From NCBI GenBank assembly GCA_018398815.1, contig CM031607.1:82087471-82151470 (forward strand): 64,000 nucleotides of DNA, read 5' to 3'. How positions within the stretch are numbered: the stretch's first letter is position 1; the number at the start of each line of letters is the position of its first letter. Position numbers and translations under genes: made by a program. Shown in pieces: positions 50,577-63,265 of this stretch. The notes under the pieces are model-generated. The model searched no databases, was not told the DNA's origin, and saw only the letters and a program-made list of their open reading frames with translations. The stretch is from Conus ventricosus. Taxonomy: Eukaryota > Mollusca > Gastropoda > Neogastropoda > Conidae.

Positions 50577-51919
50577 TGTAAAAAAAGGGCGTTTTGTCCC
50601 AGACAATTTAAGCTGGGCCAAAAAAAAATAAACACCAGTAGAGGTTGTCGTGCGCAGTTTGCGTGAACAAAATCGCCACCTTTTGGGAAGTCGGGGGCTG
50701 AAGTTTTAGTGACACTGTTGAATTTTTTTTGCCTTGTAAAGGGTATGTTTTGGTTAAGCTTGTGGAATAGGAGAAAGGTTTAATAAAATTTTATGTAGGA
50801 AACTAAACAACTTTAATATGTCAGAATTCCCAAACCCCAAGTCTACAGTCTTTTAAAACGGTGGAATTTATTCGTGAAGTGAGTATTCCGTTTGAAAAAA
50901 CATTTGGATAAGATGAATGTTTTTTTTTTCCCTTCAAAATATTTTTACTTAGATGTTGAATAAGGAATAGTTGCTGATGGATAATAACCAACACCACACA
51001 CACCACAACACACACAAACACACACCCCCCCCACACACACACACACACACATCAATCAATGATGGTCTCTCAAAATTGTGTGCTTTTGGTGATGTTTGAT
51101 GATGAGTATAGTAAATAAAACAAGCATTCATTTTACAGAAGTGCATGTTTGTGTCAAAATTTGTGTGAACTTAATTGCAAATTATCGAAATCTTGGGGGA
51201 AATTTTTGCAAAAGGGGTGAAAAGGACAGATAACGGGATGAAAAAGGAAACCCCTTTCGTAAAAGGATTGATGGGGTTGACAAGGGTTTTTGGTTTTGCT
51301 TTTCTTGAGGGTAGTAAATCAAATCTTTTTTTGTTGGGTTTTTCAGAAAAGGATGGTGTCTATTTTGTGTGTTTGTCTGCTTAGAAAAAGAATAATTTTA
51401 GGGCCCCTGGGTGGTTTTTGGGGGAAGAGGGGGGGGTTTGGAAAAACAGGGGTTTTCATGGCCAGGGACAAAAAGGAGGAGGGGGGAACACATTTAAAAG
51501 ACGCACTGTGCGGGTTCCAGTCCCAGGGACTGAGCAGGGGGCGGGTTTCCAGGAATGGGCACGACAAACGTCAGGTCTTTGACGTTACAGGGGTGACCCC
51601 CTTCCCGAACTGGGAGAAGCAACAGCAAAAACGCCCGAGGTACCCAAGCGCCGGGGGTGAGGGGGCGGGGGAAAACAAAAAAAAAACGGAGTCTTCGCCG
51701 GGTTTTGGGAAAAAAAACCCTTTTTTTCCCCGTCCATCCCGGGGCCATAACCAAAAAAGAATTTATCCTTTTAAAATAAAAGGGTTGGCTTAAAAATTTC
51801 AGCTTTAGTTCCTTTTCCCCATGGAGAAAAACGTTTTTGTCTGATTTTGGAGTGACAGAGATACAGAAGCAGCACACACAACTGAACAAATAATTTTAGT
51901 TTCGGGGACTTTCTTTACA
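50577..51919 (+). repeat. 5' LTR of Gypsy element (noisy)
   Basis: Starts TGTAA, ends 'ggggactttctttaca'; includes a degraded (CA)n at 50990-51050. Confidence 0.8.
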
Positions 51920-52429
51920 GTGTGCCCCCGTTTTTTTTTTTTCCCCCTAGGTTTGGGAAATTATAAGTGTTTTTTTTTCCGGGGATAAGACATTTTGCCT
52001 GTTTCGGGGTTTTTGCTTTGGAAAATTCCATTTGAAAAATTTTTTGGGTCAAGTTTTTTTGCTTTTTTTTTTTTCCCACCTCCGGTTTTGGGGGGGTTCC
52101 CCCATTGTACTAGAAAGTTTTGGGTACGAGGACTTTGGGTTTTTTCCTTTTGGTGAAAAAAACAAAAAAAACTTTTTCCCCTGTCTAATTGATATTCTAC
52201 GCTCACTTATCTGACTTTGTCTGCTTTCTGTAGACTTTCTTATGTAAATTTATGACCACACCCATGTTTTTCTCTTTCTTTTTGGGCCGTTTCCTACCTT
52301 GGGTTTTGTGTATTTTTTTTTTTATTCCTTTTTTTAATTGTATTTGTAAAGAATAACTATATTTTAAAATTTTTCTATTTGAAAAGTAAATATGGATGAT
52401 AAAATTTTTAAATCGCCGGGTGAGACAGG

Positions 52430-53640
52430 CACAGGCATTTTGACTTAAAGGGTGAGGCGTCCCCAAATATTTTGAAGTTTTTTGGGAAAGAAAGAGCGCC
52501 AAAAAGTGGCGAGATGAAAAAAAGGAATTGGGCTCAAAAAGAGGAAAGAGAAGCTAAACCTGAAAGAGGAAAGAGAAGCAAAACTTGAAAAAAAGAAAGA
52601 ATCAGAAAGAGGAAAGAAAAGAAAAAAACTCTGAAAGAGGAAAGAGAAGCTAAAACTCGAAAGGGGAAAGAGAAAAGAAAGAAAGTCTGAAAGGGAAAAG
52701 AGAGAGAAAGAAACTAAAGCTCTAAGAAGAGAGAGAAAGTAACCTAAAAAAAAAGAAACTAGAATTAAAGGGAACGAATCAATTAAAGCAAAAAAAATGG
52801 AGTAAAACCCTGGGGAGAGAATCCACAAGGCTGTTTTCACCTACTGAAAAGGGGCTGGGTTTCAAAAAAACCAAAATTTTTCCCATTTTTAAATGAAAAA
52901 AAAGATGCAAGATTCTTTTCATTTTTCGTTTTAAAACCTATGCTCATAATCAAAACTGAAAAAAACATGAATGGGCAAGGTTTTTGGGTGCACATCTCCG
53001 GGAACGCGCTTAGCTTATCCCCATTCCATTTGTCGACGGTTTTGGTGACAGATGAATAAGGGAGCTCCCTTAAAAATTTTTCATTTTAAAAAGATGGGTT
53101 CAAAAAAATTTCCCGCTCATGCCCCCCTGAAAATATAACATTCCCTCGTTTTTCATTCGCCCTGACACCTTTTTGATAGAGGGGTAATTATCACTATAAA
53201 AAATCATATGCTGCTTTTTCGTACCATATTTTTCGAACTTTTTTCTAATGTCAGAAGGATTATTTTAAATTTTTGAAGGGGGGTTTTAAAGGCTCAATCC
53301 ATGGTCACAATGCTGAACATTATAGATTACACCCCAAAAACAAAAGTTTGTCAAACACCCAGATGGACTTGGGTTTTGCAGCTAAACCTTTATGACAAGC
53401 CTTATCAACCCAAACCCGGTCCTTTTTTCACAAATTTAAAGGGGCTTCAATTTAAACCGGGAAACCCTTCGCCCCAACTCGTAGGGGGGACAAAGGGTCG
53501 CATCTCATCGGGGTGGCTCCTTCAACAAACGAGACGAACTCCCTTTTTGTTTTGAGTGCAAGGAAAGGGTCTTTTTAAAAAGGGAAATGCCCGACGTACT
53601 AAGCCACTAAAAGGGACAAAAACATCCATCCACTTTCTTG
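52430..53640 (+). pseudogene. Gypsy gag region
   Basis: 52490-52800 is a purine-rich, charged segment (repeated K/R-E-R/K-E clusters) consistent with a Gag coiled coil; no clear frame survives. At 53548-53559 CFEC opens a CCHC-type zinc knuckle (CFECKERVFLKRE), expected at the Gag C-terminus, where it would bind element RNA. Frame breaks are probably base-calling errors. Confidence 0.6.
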
Positions 53641-53779
53641 GGGGGTAACAACCCATGTCAACCTCCCAAAAGGTTTTGCTGGGTTTCGGGGATGAACCAG
53701 CTTTAAGGGAAAGAGGGTTCTTTGTTCGGGTTTCGCAGGATCTCTACCAGTGGGGAAAAGGTTTGGTCAGGGGTTTCAG

Positions 53780-54030
53780 GTTCTAACTGCGTGACACGGG
53801 AGCTATTACTGCTGGGTCAAAAAAAAGCTTGGACGTTGATCTATGTGGGTCGCACAAGGGGTTTGTCTCCTTTGGGGTAAGGGGAGGTTTTTCCTTTAGC
53901 GCAGGTAGAAGTGGAATCTTTTTTTTTAGTGGAAAGCTTTGTGCTGCTCAAGATGACCCAATAGCCGATCTTTTTTTGGGGAAAGTAGAAGGATGTCTCC
54001 CTTTCCGGGTCTTGTACTTGGAAACTTTGT
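53780..54030 (+). pseudogene. Gypsy aspartic protease region
   Basis: Reads RDTGAITAG near 53790 (DTGA active-site motif), followed by a frame with AAQDDPIADLFLGKVEG near 53950, equivalent to the second half-domain (DLxxGxxxG). It would cleave the Gag-Pol polyprotein. Confidence 0.65.
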
Positions 54031-54239
54031 TTCCCCATGCTGGCGCATGACACGGGCCAGACAAAACCCAAAGCCGCTCCCCCACACCACTTCATTCCTT
54101 TTCGGGGTCTTCCGTTGCCCCCATCAAACGGAGAATTGCAGAATTCAGATGATTCCCTTTCATCATTAAGAATTGGAAACACGGGGTTCGTCTGTCAAAA
54201 CGAAAAGGGTTCGTTTTCTTTTTTCCGGAAAAAAAAGGA

Positions 54240-55280
54240 TTTTTTCCCGTCGTTTTTCCCAAAGGTTTGGGGCCCGGGGTTAATCAGGTGGGGTACCTGT
54301 TCCCTTCAGGCGAGAGTACTCTTTACAGCTCATGATGGGTACTGCGGGTCTTGGGGGTCAGGAAAACAGGCATTGGAAAAATGTTTGGGGGCCAGGCGTC
54401 ACTGTGAGTAGACATTATGTCAAACCTGCACTGCGTCAGAAAGTGCAGCAAAAGGTGGGAACTCCAAGGGCCCCTTTTGGAAAACCCCATGCCAAGGATT
54501 GGGGAAACCTTTCTCAGAGTCGCTGTGGAATGTGGGCCCGCCCTCCCCCCTTCTGGGGAAAAACACAGGTACCTGTTGACTCGTTATTGGCAACAGTTTT
54601 CCCGAGGCCTTTTCCGTGAAGAAAGTGGACTCGTGTTCATACAGAGGCACATTTTCCTTTTTTCTGTGGGTTGGGGTTTCCGAAAGAACTTTTGTTGATA
54701 ACGGACCCCAGTTCCATCGAAATGTTTTCTGTTTTAGCTTTCGATAAAAGGGCCCAAAACCGTCCCCTTACCCCCTCAATCGAATGGAGTGGGAAAGGTT
54801 CAGGGAACTTTGAACCAATGCTGGGGAAGCTCATTCAGCCCAGCCCAAACTTGGCATCGTTACATTCCTCGTTTTTGTTTCTTGTCGTGAAACCCCAAAT
54901 AATCGACGGGATTTTGCCCCCTTTGAACTGCTCTTTGGCGCCGCCCGGGGGGCCCTTTGTTTTTTTTGGCAGACAGGACTGGACAAAGAGCCCCCAGGGA
55001 GCAAAAACAGTCTGTGACTATGTTTTAACCTGGTAATCCCATTGCAAAAAGGGTTTCGCTTGCACCTTTCATTAAAGGGTCCAAGGGTTTCAGAAAACTT
55101 CCCATGAAAAAGCAAGCTCGATCATTTAGTGTTGGTGATGAGGTTTGGTTTTTCCTGCCCCCCATTCAAAAAATTGTTAAGAGGGGGGAAGGGGTCCATA
55201 CAATAGTGAAAAAGTTTGGACTATGACTACTCTTTGAATGGGGGAAAAAAGGAAAAATTTTTTCATCCCAACTCGAAGAA
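54240..55280 (+). pseudogene. Gypsy integrase region
   Basis: The zinc-binding N-domain is indicated by VLFTAHDGY near 54320 and VSRHYVK plus CVRKC near 54410-54450. The catalytic core begins at VAVECGPALPPSGEKHRYLLT near 54530 (position of the first Asp reads Glu here) and continues with GFPKELLLITDPSSIEMF near 54680 (second Asp). Later come LAPPGGPFVFFG and SPQGAKTVCDYVLTW (54930-55036). A C-terminal GPYNSEKVW segment near 55190 fits the DNA-binding tail. It inserts element DNA into the host. All of this lies upstream of RT. Confidence 0.75.
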
Positions 55281-55479
55281 ATATTTCACTCGAACTTTTG
55301 CATCGGGATCGTCTCGTTTACTTTGGGGATGAACACTTTTGAAGACATTTTTCCGTCTTTTTTGGGGCACAGCGGGAGACTTGCGTCTGTCTGTCCGGGA
55401 TATTCCCTCAAAAAAGTCCCCTGTGCAGGAAGGGTGGTTTTTATCAGACTTAAAGGGGAATCGTGATGTCTCGCCTTTA

Positions 55480-56440
55480 CCACTCCCTACTTCCTTCATC
55501 TTAAAGGGAAAAACATTTCAAGACGTTCATTTGATTCTATTTTGCATTGTACAACAGGGGGAATTTGCGAGAACTGTTTGCTTCTTTTTTCCAATTTTTG
55601 ACAACAGAACCGGCCAGTGTTTCAAAAAATTTTGCATGAAACACTCACCACGACACCCAGTTCAACGGAAGCATTACCCTTTCCTTCTTGTCAGAAATAT
55701 TAAACGGGAGGTGATAAACAGTTAAAAAGGGGGCGTAATCGAACCTCTAGTCTGCTTTTTGTGCCCTTTTTAAAAAACTGTAAAGAAACCTGATGGTCCA
55801 AAAGATTTTGCTGTGTTTACAAGAATTAAAAAAAGTGACAGGGTAGAGCAAACCCAATCCCGACAGGAATTTTTTCTCACGCTTGCCAGTCCCAAAATTT
55901 TCTTCACTAAATGGATTTAACGAAAGGAAGGGGAGATAAAGGCAGTAAAGAAGTTCGCCACAAAACGCCTTTCAAAAAACCCTAGGGGGTTTTCCAGTGG
56001 GTGAGGATGCCCTTTGGTTTGCAATCACATACATTTTCCAGGGTATGAGGTACTTTTAACTGGCGACCATGCCATAAAAGTCTTTTGATGCATATTGTAT
56101 ACAGTTTGTCCTGGAAGCAGCTCTGTAATGTTCGTAGGGTTCTCTTGTCCCTTGGGAGGCTGGTTTTCTGCTCGTCCAACGAAGTCTTTACTGGGTTTTT
56201 AGAAATTAGTTTTTGGAATGTTGTTGGGCGTGGGGTTTTTCAACCCAGACATTGAGAAAAACTTTCAGATTCCTGTCCCTTCCACAAAACTCAGATAAGC
56301 TTTGTGGGATTTTGGGGGAATATAAGAAAAACTTCCGAATTTTTCCACGTCACGCTCCCCTCTCCCACCTTTGGTGGTAATCCCCACTCGGGTTTCTTGG
56401 ACTCCAGAAAATGTCAGAATGCTCTGCAGGTCCCAGGATG
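55480..56440 (+). pseudogene. Gypsy reverse transcriptase region
   Basis: Pieces in order: FQDVHL and FARTV near 55520-55580, HPVQRKHYPFLLVRNIKREVINS ending 55725, a segment near 55850 with PNPDRN, then QWVRMPFGL at 55995-56022, the conserved palm block of Gypsy RT, and VGFWGNIRK near 56300 from the connection domain. The catalytic Asp-Asp block near 56080 is not readable because of indels. Confidence 0.75.
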
Positions 56441-56459
56441 TTTGCAAGATCGCCCGTTC

Positions 56460-56822
56460 CTTAGGGTGATCTTTCCAAAACCGTTTGGGAAAAACAGATT
56501 CCCTTCATTGAAAGGTGGAAAACGTTGCAGAGTTTGAGGGGACTCTGCTCCTGTCACTTTTGTCAGCAAAACACTTCCCCGAGAAACGCGGTACAGCACA
56601 AAAACGGGAGTGTTTGGCCATCGTTTGGTCATTTCAAAGTGGGGAGGGACTTGGGGAAGGGGGTTTTTGGGAAAAAATCACCGTCCTTTTTGGGCATACC
56701 TTTATCTGGAAGGTTTAAAATTCGGATATGAGGTGGGCACTTGCTCCCAAGAATATCGCTTTTTCGGTGCTTTAATCAAAGGTCTGAGAACCTTTTGGGC
56801 CATTTTTTCAGAGGCTGATTGA
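56460..56822 (+). pseudogene. Gypsy RNase H region
   Basis: RECLAIVW at about 56605-56630 is the hallmark Glu-containing block of Gypsy RNase H. SQEYRFFGALIKGLRTFWAIFSEAD (two parts, 56740-56820) is the C-terminal segment ending in the last Asp. A stop follows and the polypurine tract and LTR begin 105 bases later, so no integrase can lie downstream. Confidence 0.78.
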
Positions 56823-56927
56823 TTGGGAAATATGTTGTTCGTTTGTATCAGTAATGCTGGTTTTGATGTTTTCCTTTTTATTTTTTTTCTGTTCGAACGT
56901 TGCAGTTCTTTCATTAGGGGGGAGAAC

Positions 56928-58260
56928 TGTAACAAAAGGCGTTTTTTTTCCCAGACAAATTTAGAGCTGGGGGCCCAAAAGAAAATAAACACCCCGAAGG
57001 TTTTGGTGCGCAGTTTGCGGAACAGAAAAAGCCACCTGTTTTGGGAATCGCGGCTGAAGTTTTTGTGACCCCTGTTGACATTTTTTTCCTTGTAAAGGTA
57101 TGTATTGGTTAAGCTTGTGGAGATAGGGAGATAAGGTTTAATATAATTTTTGTAGGAAACTAAAAAAATCTTTAAAAATTTTTTAGAATTACCCAATCTA
57201 CAGTCGTTTTTTAACGGATAGGGATTAGTCGTGAAGTGATGTATTTCCGTTTGAAATTTAAAATTTTTGGGTAAGATGAATGATTTTGTTCCCTTCAATT
57301 TTAAAAGTTTTATTATGTTTAATAAGGAAAAAGTTCTGAAGGGTAATACCACACACACACACACACAACACAACACACACACACACACACACACCACACA
57401 CATGCAATCAATTTATGGCCTCGAAAATTGATGTCTATTGTTGATGTTTTATGATGATGTTAGTAATAAGACAACTTCATTTTACAGAAGTGCTTTTTGT
57501 TATAATTTGTGAACTATAATGCAAATTATTTAAACATTGTGGTTTTATATTGCAAGAAAGGATTAAAGGACATGGTTATAACGAGGGTAGTAAAAAGAAA
57601 TCCTTTCTTTAAAATTATTGATGAGGTTTACAAGTGGAAATTGTGTTTGCGTTCTTGAGGGGAGAAAACGAAATCTTTTCTTGGATAGGTTTCATGTAAG
57701 GTATGGGTTAGTTTTTTGGTTTGTCTGCTTAGGATAATAAGAATAATTTTTATGGGTGTGGATGGACTTTGGGAAGAGGGGGAGGGTTTTAAAAGACGAG
57801 AGTTTCATGGCATGGACAAAAAGGAGAGAGGAGGAAAATTTTAAAAAAAAATGTCACGTGCGGCTTCCAGTCCCGGGGCTGGCCGGGGGTTGGCCAGAGA
57901 GGCCCAGAAAACTGCAGGGCTTTGACAGGTTTCAGGCGTGATTCTTCCCGGGCTGGAAATGTGACATCAAAAACCCCCAAGCTACCTCCCAAACTGCCGG
58001 AGTGAGGGGGGGAGGAACAAACAAAAAACGGGTCTTCGCCAGGGTGGTGAATTTTTAACTCTTTTCTCCCTCTGTCCTACCAGGGGGATAACCCAAAGAA
58101 ACTTACTCCTTTTTTAAATAAAAGGGTGTGGCTTAACAATTTCGCTTTATTCCTTTTCCCGTGGGAGAAGCTTTTTGATTTTGGGGTGACAGAGAGTACA
58201 GATAGCAGGGCCCCATTCAAGTGAAACATAAACTTATTTGTTATCTGGGGCTTTCTTTCA
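56928..58260 (+). repeat. 3' LTR of Gypsy element (noisy)
   Basis: Starts TGTAACAAAAGGCG, ends 'ggggctttctttca', with a degraded (CA)n at 57351-57401. Preceded by the polypurine tract. Confidence 0.85.
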
Positions 58261-58720
58261 TTCGCATGTATTTATATCTTTGAGAAGTGTATTGTTAAAT
58301 TTCCAGAAAGGTCTATCCCTTTTGAATGATCTTTTCTCAAAACCCCGTGAAAAATAAGAATGGTAGATCGGTAGCCACTATCTACAGTTCATCTCTTCTC
58401 TGATATGATGTCTGGAAGTCGGAAATAACAAGCCCCGCCTTTTTTTATTTAGTTAAAATTTTCGCCATGTTTCCCTTTCATTGATAAAAATTCCCAAAAA
58501 CATCAATTAAATCATACGTGGCTAATGTCAAGAATTTTTTCCGGTTTTAGGTCTGTTGGGGAACGCTTAAAATTTCGACATCAGTCTTTAATCAAGGGGA
58601 CAATTTTAGTCCCACTGCAATAATAAATCATTTCCATTTTCCCCAATTTTGTACTATTTTCCCCAAAGAACTGTGGGTATACCCCCGCTTGGCTTTAAAA
58701 ACATTCCAATGTTATACGTT
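58261..58720 (-). pseudogene. L1/Tx1-like LINE, continuation upstream of RT
   Basis: Minus strand 58345-58261 reads FKRDRPFWKFNNTLLKD, the segment between endonuclease and RT in this LINE branch. It joins logically to IKQKILEVKKQYA, read from 44685 downward. Endonuclease should follow in 58350-59300 but only fragments can be suspected because of noise. Confidence 0.7.
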
Positions 58721-60299
58721 TTTTTAAAATCTATATCCATTCAAAAAGCAACCCCCCAATTTCCCGAAAAACGTATAAATTATATTCAAAATTTTTTTTA
58801 AATAGAACCCCAAAACCCCTTTCTATTTTTTCAGTACCTGCTAACCAAAGTTAAAACCCCCAAATTAGCTCTTATATAGTTTTCATTGGCTTCCTTTAAA
58901 AGTGTTTCCTGAAAAAATATATGCTAGCCTTACGTTTGCGAAGATAATCAAAACTCTCTCTCTTGTTAATTCAAAAAGCCCTTACAAAATAAGTGCAAAT
59001 TTTGAAAAATCATTTTTGTTAATTACTTATGACTACATTCTTTTTTTCAAAATTCAAAAAATAATATATAAATATATATATATAATATAAGTGGACAACA
59101 ACAACCAAATTCCCCCCAAAAGGCCCTATTTAGTGTCCATACATAACGACAAATATCTCATTAATTTGAATGCCCACACCCACTCAGATGCCCTTGGGCA
59201 AGAAATTCAATATTCAAAACCAAATAATCATTACAAAACACCTGGGAAAAAAATAAAAGGGTTTAACAAGACAAAACAATTTAAAAATATTGAAGGAAGA
59301 AATTTTTTTTAGATTGAACTGCATGCACATATCGGAAAAACAATGGAACTTTATCAGATAAAAAAAGACTGATAAAGCTGTCAAAAAAAAAAAAAAACAT
59401 CAGCACGCCAAAAATGCAACAAAGAAACGATAAGCATTCCCATGAAGTGTCTACAATTTTAAATTTGCGGTGTGTATTCCTGTGTGTGCCTGCGCCCCGC
59501 GGCGCGTGGGACTGACGCTGTGACACCAGCAAACAGGAAACCCTAAAACTTTTCCCCTTTCCCAAGAAAAAAAAAAATACTTCCCTTTACTAGCACCCTC
59601 ACCATCAAATTTAAAAACCTGGTGATGGTTTTTGTTCATCAAAAGCCCCTCACTTGAAAGGGGAAAAAAAAGGAGAATGGGATCTATTTTTAAAGGGCAG
59701 GGGGGGGGGGGGGGGGGGGAGAAGGGGGCGGGAAAGGCCCAAACCCCTTGTGCACCTCTTCCCGCCCCCCCACCGTTCGGCAAGAACAATCTATTTTTCG
59801 GGAAGGGGGAAATGAGGGGGGCGTGAGCGGGAAGGGGGATGGAAGGGGGGGGCGGGAGGGTCAAGGGTGAAGCCTTTGAACTTAGTGAAGCCCGCGGATT
59901 ACCTATGATAATCCATGAAACGCATCGACTGTTATAAACAGGTACAAGTTTTAATTAATCTAACACATTGCATTCTATCAACCTATTCCATTAAAATAAA
60001 CCCGCATTTGACCATTGATAATCAATATTATCAATAATTCATCACCTAGACCCATAAAATTTACAACAACCTCACCCCAAGATCAACAGGTCGGGGTTTT
60101 AAAGAGCTTTAAAAATTTTTTTTTATTTCCCCACTGGTTACATTTTGGGCTTTTAAACATTTAATGTTACCAAGCGCGCATTTCATTAGGCCTGGTCGGC
60201 TGCTTTCCGTCACACCACAAAATGGGTTTTTGCAACATTTGTACCCCAAAATACCCACAGCCATACTTTTTATACCCATTACAGAGCTACATCACACAT
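58721..60299. other. Noisy sequence without readable feature
   Basis: AT-rich to 59400, with a GC-rich stretch and a G run at 59700-59719. Probable LINE endonuclease region at the start; nothing else recognised. Confidence 0.35.
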
Positions 60300-61010
60300 C
60301 CATCAGAGAACACCTTAAAACGGTCTACAGCACACACCCCCCCTGCCCCACCCAAACCTACACATAGACACAGACACAACACTCACTCACAACCACACAC
60401 AACACAAACCCACACCCACCACAGAATACACCACCACACAACATACACCCTCACCCACACTCACCAGCCCACACAACACCACACACACCCCGACACACAC
60501 AACCACACACACACACACACCACAAAACCCCACACACCACACACATCCTCACACCCCCACACACACACGTACACACCAACAACACACACTCAACACACCC
60601 CCCAAAACCCCCAACACACACATAAAAACACGCGTCTACACGCAACACACTAAAACAACACCCCCAACACACACCCCAACACCACACACACCACTCAACA
60701 CAACACAACACACACACACCCACAACACACACACACCACCAAACCCCACACACACCCAACCACACACACACCCCAGCCATTTGACAGCACCACACTCTGG
60801 CGCCATCTACAAATGGTGACATAACGTACCTCCCGATAAAGCACACAAAAGTACACGCAATTTTTGCGTAAAAACCACAAACACATACCACTCACACGTC
60901 ATACCACCTTTACCACAAACACATGGCCCCCCCCCACAAACGCAAACACATAACCCCCACCACACACACCACACCCAAAAACACAATAACGTCGCGCACA
61001 CGCCCACACA
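60300..61010. repeat. Degraded (CA)n-rich block
   Basis: CA/CCA-rich for about 480 bp, then again 60900-61010, with irregular extra C and A, consistent with a long CA tract poorly base-called. Confidence 0.8.
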
Positions 61011-63260
61011 CCTACCATTTTTACCAAAGCACAGGCCGTTTACAATCTGGGGTGTTCCGTAGTGTCTCCAAAACCAAAGGGCGTATTTGTAAAGTTCAAC
61101 CCAAAAAACAGTATTTGCAGCGTTCATCCAAAAAACAAGTATTGCAGGGGTATCCCTTTCACTTTTTGCTGATAGTCCTTTGGGGTTATCCTTGGGCAAA
61201 GATTTTTACAAAAAATAAAACACTTGTCACGCTATTTGAGCTTCCCGACCCAACCGGGTTGGGATTTGACTTTGAAGTATACCCCCTCCCCCCCCCCTCC
61301 CACTTTTGTTTTTGTTGTTGTTCTTACTCTCCTATCTCCCACCCCAACCAAAAGTGAATTTTGGGACTGTTATTGCTTTTGTTAACTGTCCCCATCGGAA
61401 ACCCATTCCACCTCACCCCCCGCCCTCGATTGTTTCAATTCTTTGTTTTAACATTTATTTTACTGAACTATATATTTTTGTATTTATTTTATATTATGCA
61501 CAATAGCTTTACTGTGTAATAACCCCCCCCCCCCCCCCCCGGCCCAAAATTTCCCTCCCCCCCCCCCCCCCACACCTTTAAAATGTGTCTTCGAAAAAGG
61601 GTCGAGGTCTGGTCATTCCAACGTACTTTCTTTTCCCTTCTTCACATGGCAATCATTTTTCAGTTAGTGTCCATGCAGGTGGTGGCAGAATGTTCCCGGG
61701 TTTTTTTGAGGAGTTTTTAAAATTTTTTTTTCGAAAATCTTCATAAAACCAAACACCAACTGGGCCCGACCCTCCTGTTTTTTAAGATGAGGGCCCGTAC
61801 TTGCGATGGGGAACTGGACGATGATGGCCCGTGGTTGGTTTTCCCTGTCCGCCTTTGGGGGTTGTCGGGACGATGTGTAGCTGTCCCCCGGGGCACAAGC
61901 CGGCGCTCGGTGGCCACCTGGATATCCCCCTCCCCTGCGTGACTTACCCGTCATTGAATAGACAAAACTCTCAGTACGTTTTCGTCGAGTTTCTTTGAGT
62001 CCAAAACCCTAAGTTCCACCCCCTTGAATAAGTCTTGTTCGTTTTTTGGGTTTTTTTTACGTTTTCTCGTTTAAAGTTTGAAGCTGTTGTTTTTGTTGAC
62101 GTTTTCGTTTTTTTTTTTTCCACCTCTTTTCGAAAAGGTCTTTTTCAATTTCCAGCGCGACGATTTTTTCTTCCATTCGTTCAGTTTCTCCGTTTGAACT
62201 GTGCAGGACACAAGTTTCCTTTTGTTGTAGTTTTTTCAGTTTTTTGTGAATTCCTTTTTGTTGGGATTCCTCAATTCTTTTTTTATTTCCTCGAGTGAAT
62301 CCTTGGTTACTTTCTACCCATTTCCTCGTTTTCGTCTATTGAGTTTTTGTTCACAAACACTTTAAAGCAAATTTTTTCTCTTTTCGCTACTATTTTTTTG
62401 TTTCTTCTTTTTCCGGACTGTATTCGTTTGAGGGGCGGAGACGTTTTTTCTCTTAAAACTCTGGGGTACGATGAATCCGGAGTGAATATGATCGGCAGAC
62501 ACAGTAACACATTGCGCATCAGTCAAAGGGGGCGTCTGCAGTCCAGAAAAAAACTACAACTCGGTTTTTACAATAACTGATTGAATCACCAAAATTTCCC
62601 CAGTGTTCCCTTTTCAGAGGACGAACTTCGGTTACATTTTGTTAATTAAATTCCGGAAAACCCCTAAAACGCTCTCAATTTCAAGATTTACGGACTGCTA
62701 AAAAGTCTCCCCTTTACGGGTGAGCAGTTCGCACCTCTGTTTGATTTTTTTGGCTGTTTTAAATTTTCTTTTTTTTCTTTTTTTTTTTCTTTCCAAAAAG
62801 AGAATAATACCCGGATCTTTTTTCTTCCAAAAAAAACGCAATAAATATAGAAAGCTTTAACAAACTTACGAGGAAACATCCCATCTCAAAATCCTGTGGC
62901 AAGTCACGTCAAATGAACTCAATAAACTTTCAAGTTGGGGGGGGCCGTAAATAAAAAATAATCAATTTAACTAAATCAAAGACAAATGAAAGTTCTGGAA
63001 ACCAAGAATATTCACACCCATTGTCGGATTTATGTCTGTTTTTTATGTTTATTATTTCTTTTTTTATTTGAAGGAGACAGGAGGCGTGGATAATGCTTTG
63101 ATAGATTTTTTCTTCACTCCAATAATTCTGAAAAAATAACAATTACAAATTTTGGGATTGAAAAAAGTCACCATCCAACACCCTCAAAGTTGGCAAGTCA
63201 TTCCCAGCACAAACTGGTACAACCCCAACCCCATTACGACTGATACATACAACATACATC
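61011..63260. other. Noisy sequence without readable feature
   Basis: Contains C runs at 61524-61571. No coding family or RNA gene recognised on either strand. Confidence 0.35.
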
Positions 63261-63265
63261 AATTG

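Larger units (their letters stand above)
50577..58260 (+). mobile_element. Ty3/Gypsy-type LTR retrotransposon with integrase before RT
   Basis: Two LTRs (50577-51919 and 56928-58260) enclose gag, protease, integrase, RT and RNase H, in that order. A purine-rich tract AGGGGGGAGAAC directly precedes the 3' LTR. It is inserted in the L1/Tx1-like LINE, whose reading resumes on both sides, with an approximate 5-bp target duplication (gcgaa/cagaa on the minus strand). Sequence is unpolished, so frame breaks here cannot be used to judge activity. Confidence 0.85.

Noticed and set aside
52490..52850. Charged repeat protein gene
   Set aside because: Position between 5' LTR and zinc knuckle and the broken frame fit a Gag coiled-coil region better than a host gene.
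60222..60891. Open frames in both strands of the CA-rich block
   Set aside because: Simple-repeat translations in error-rich sequence.
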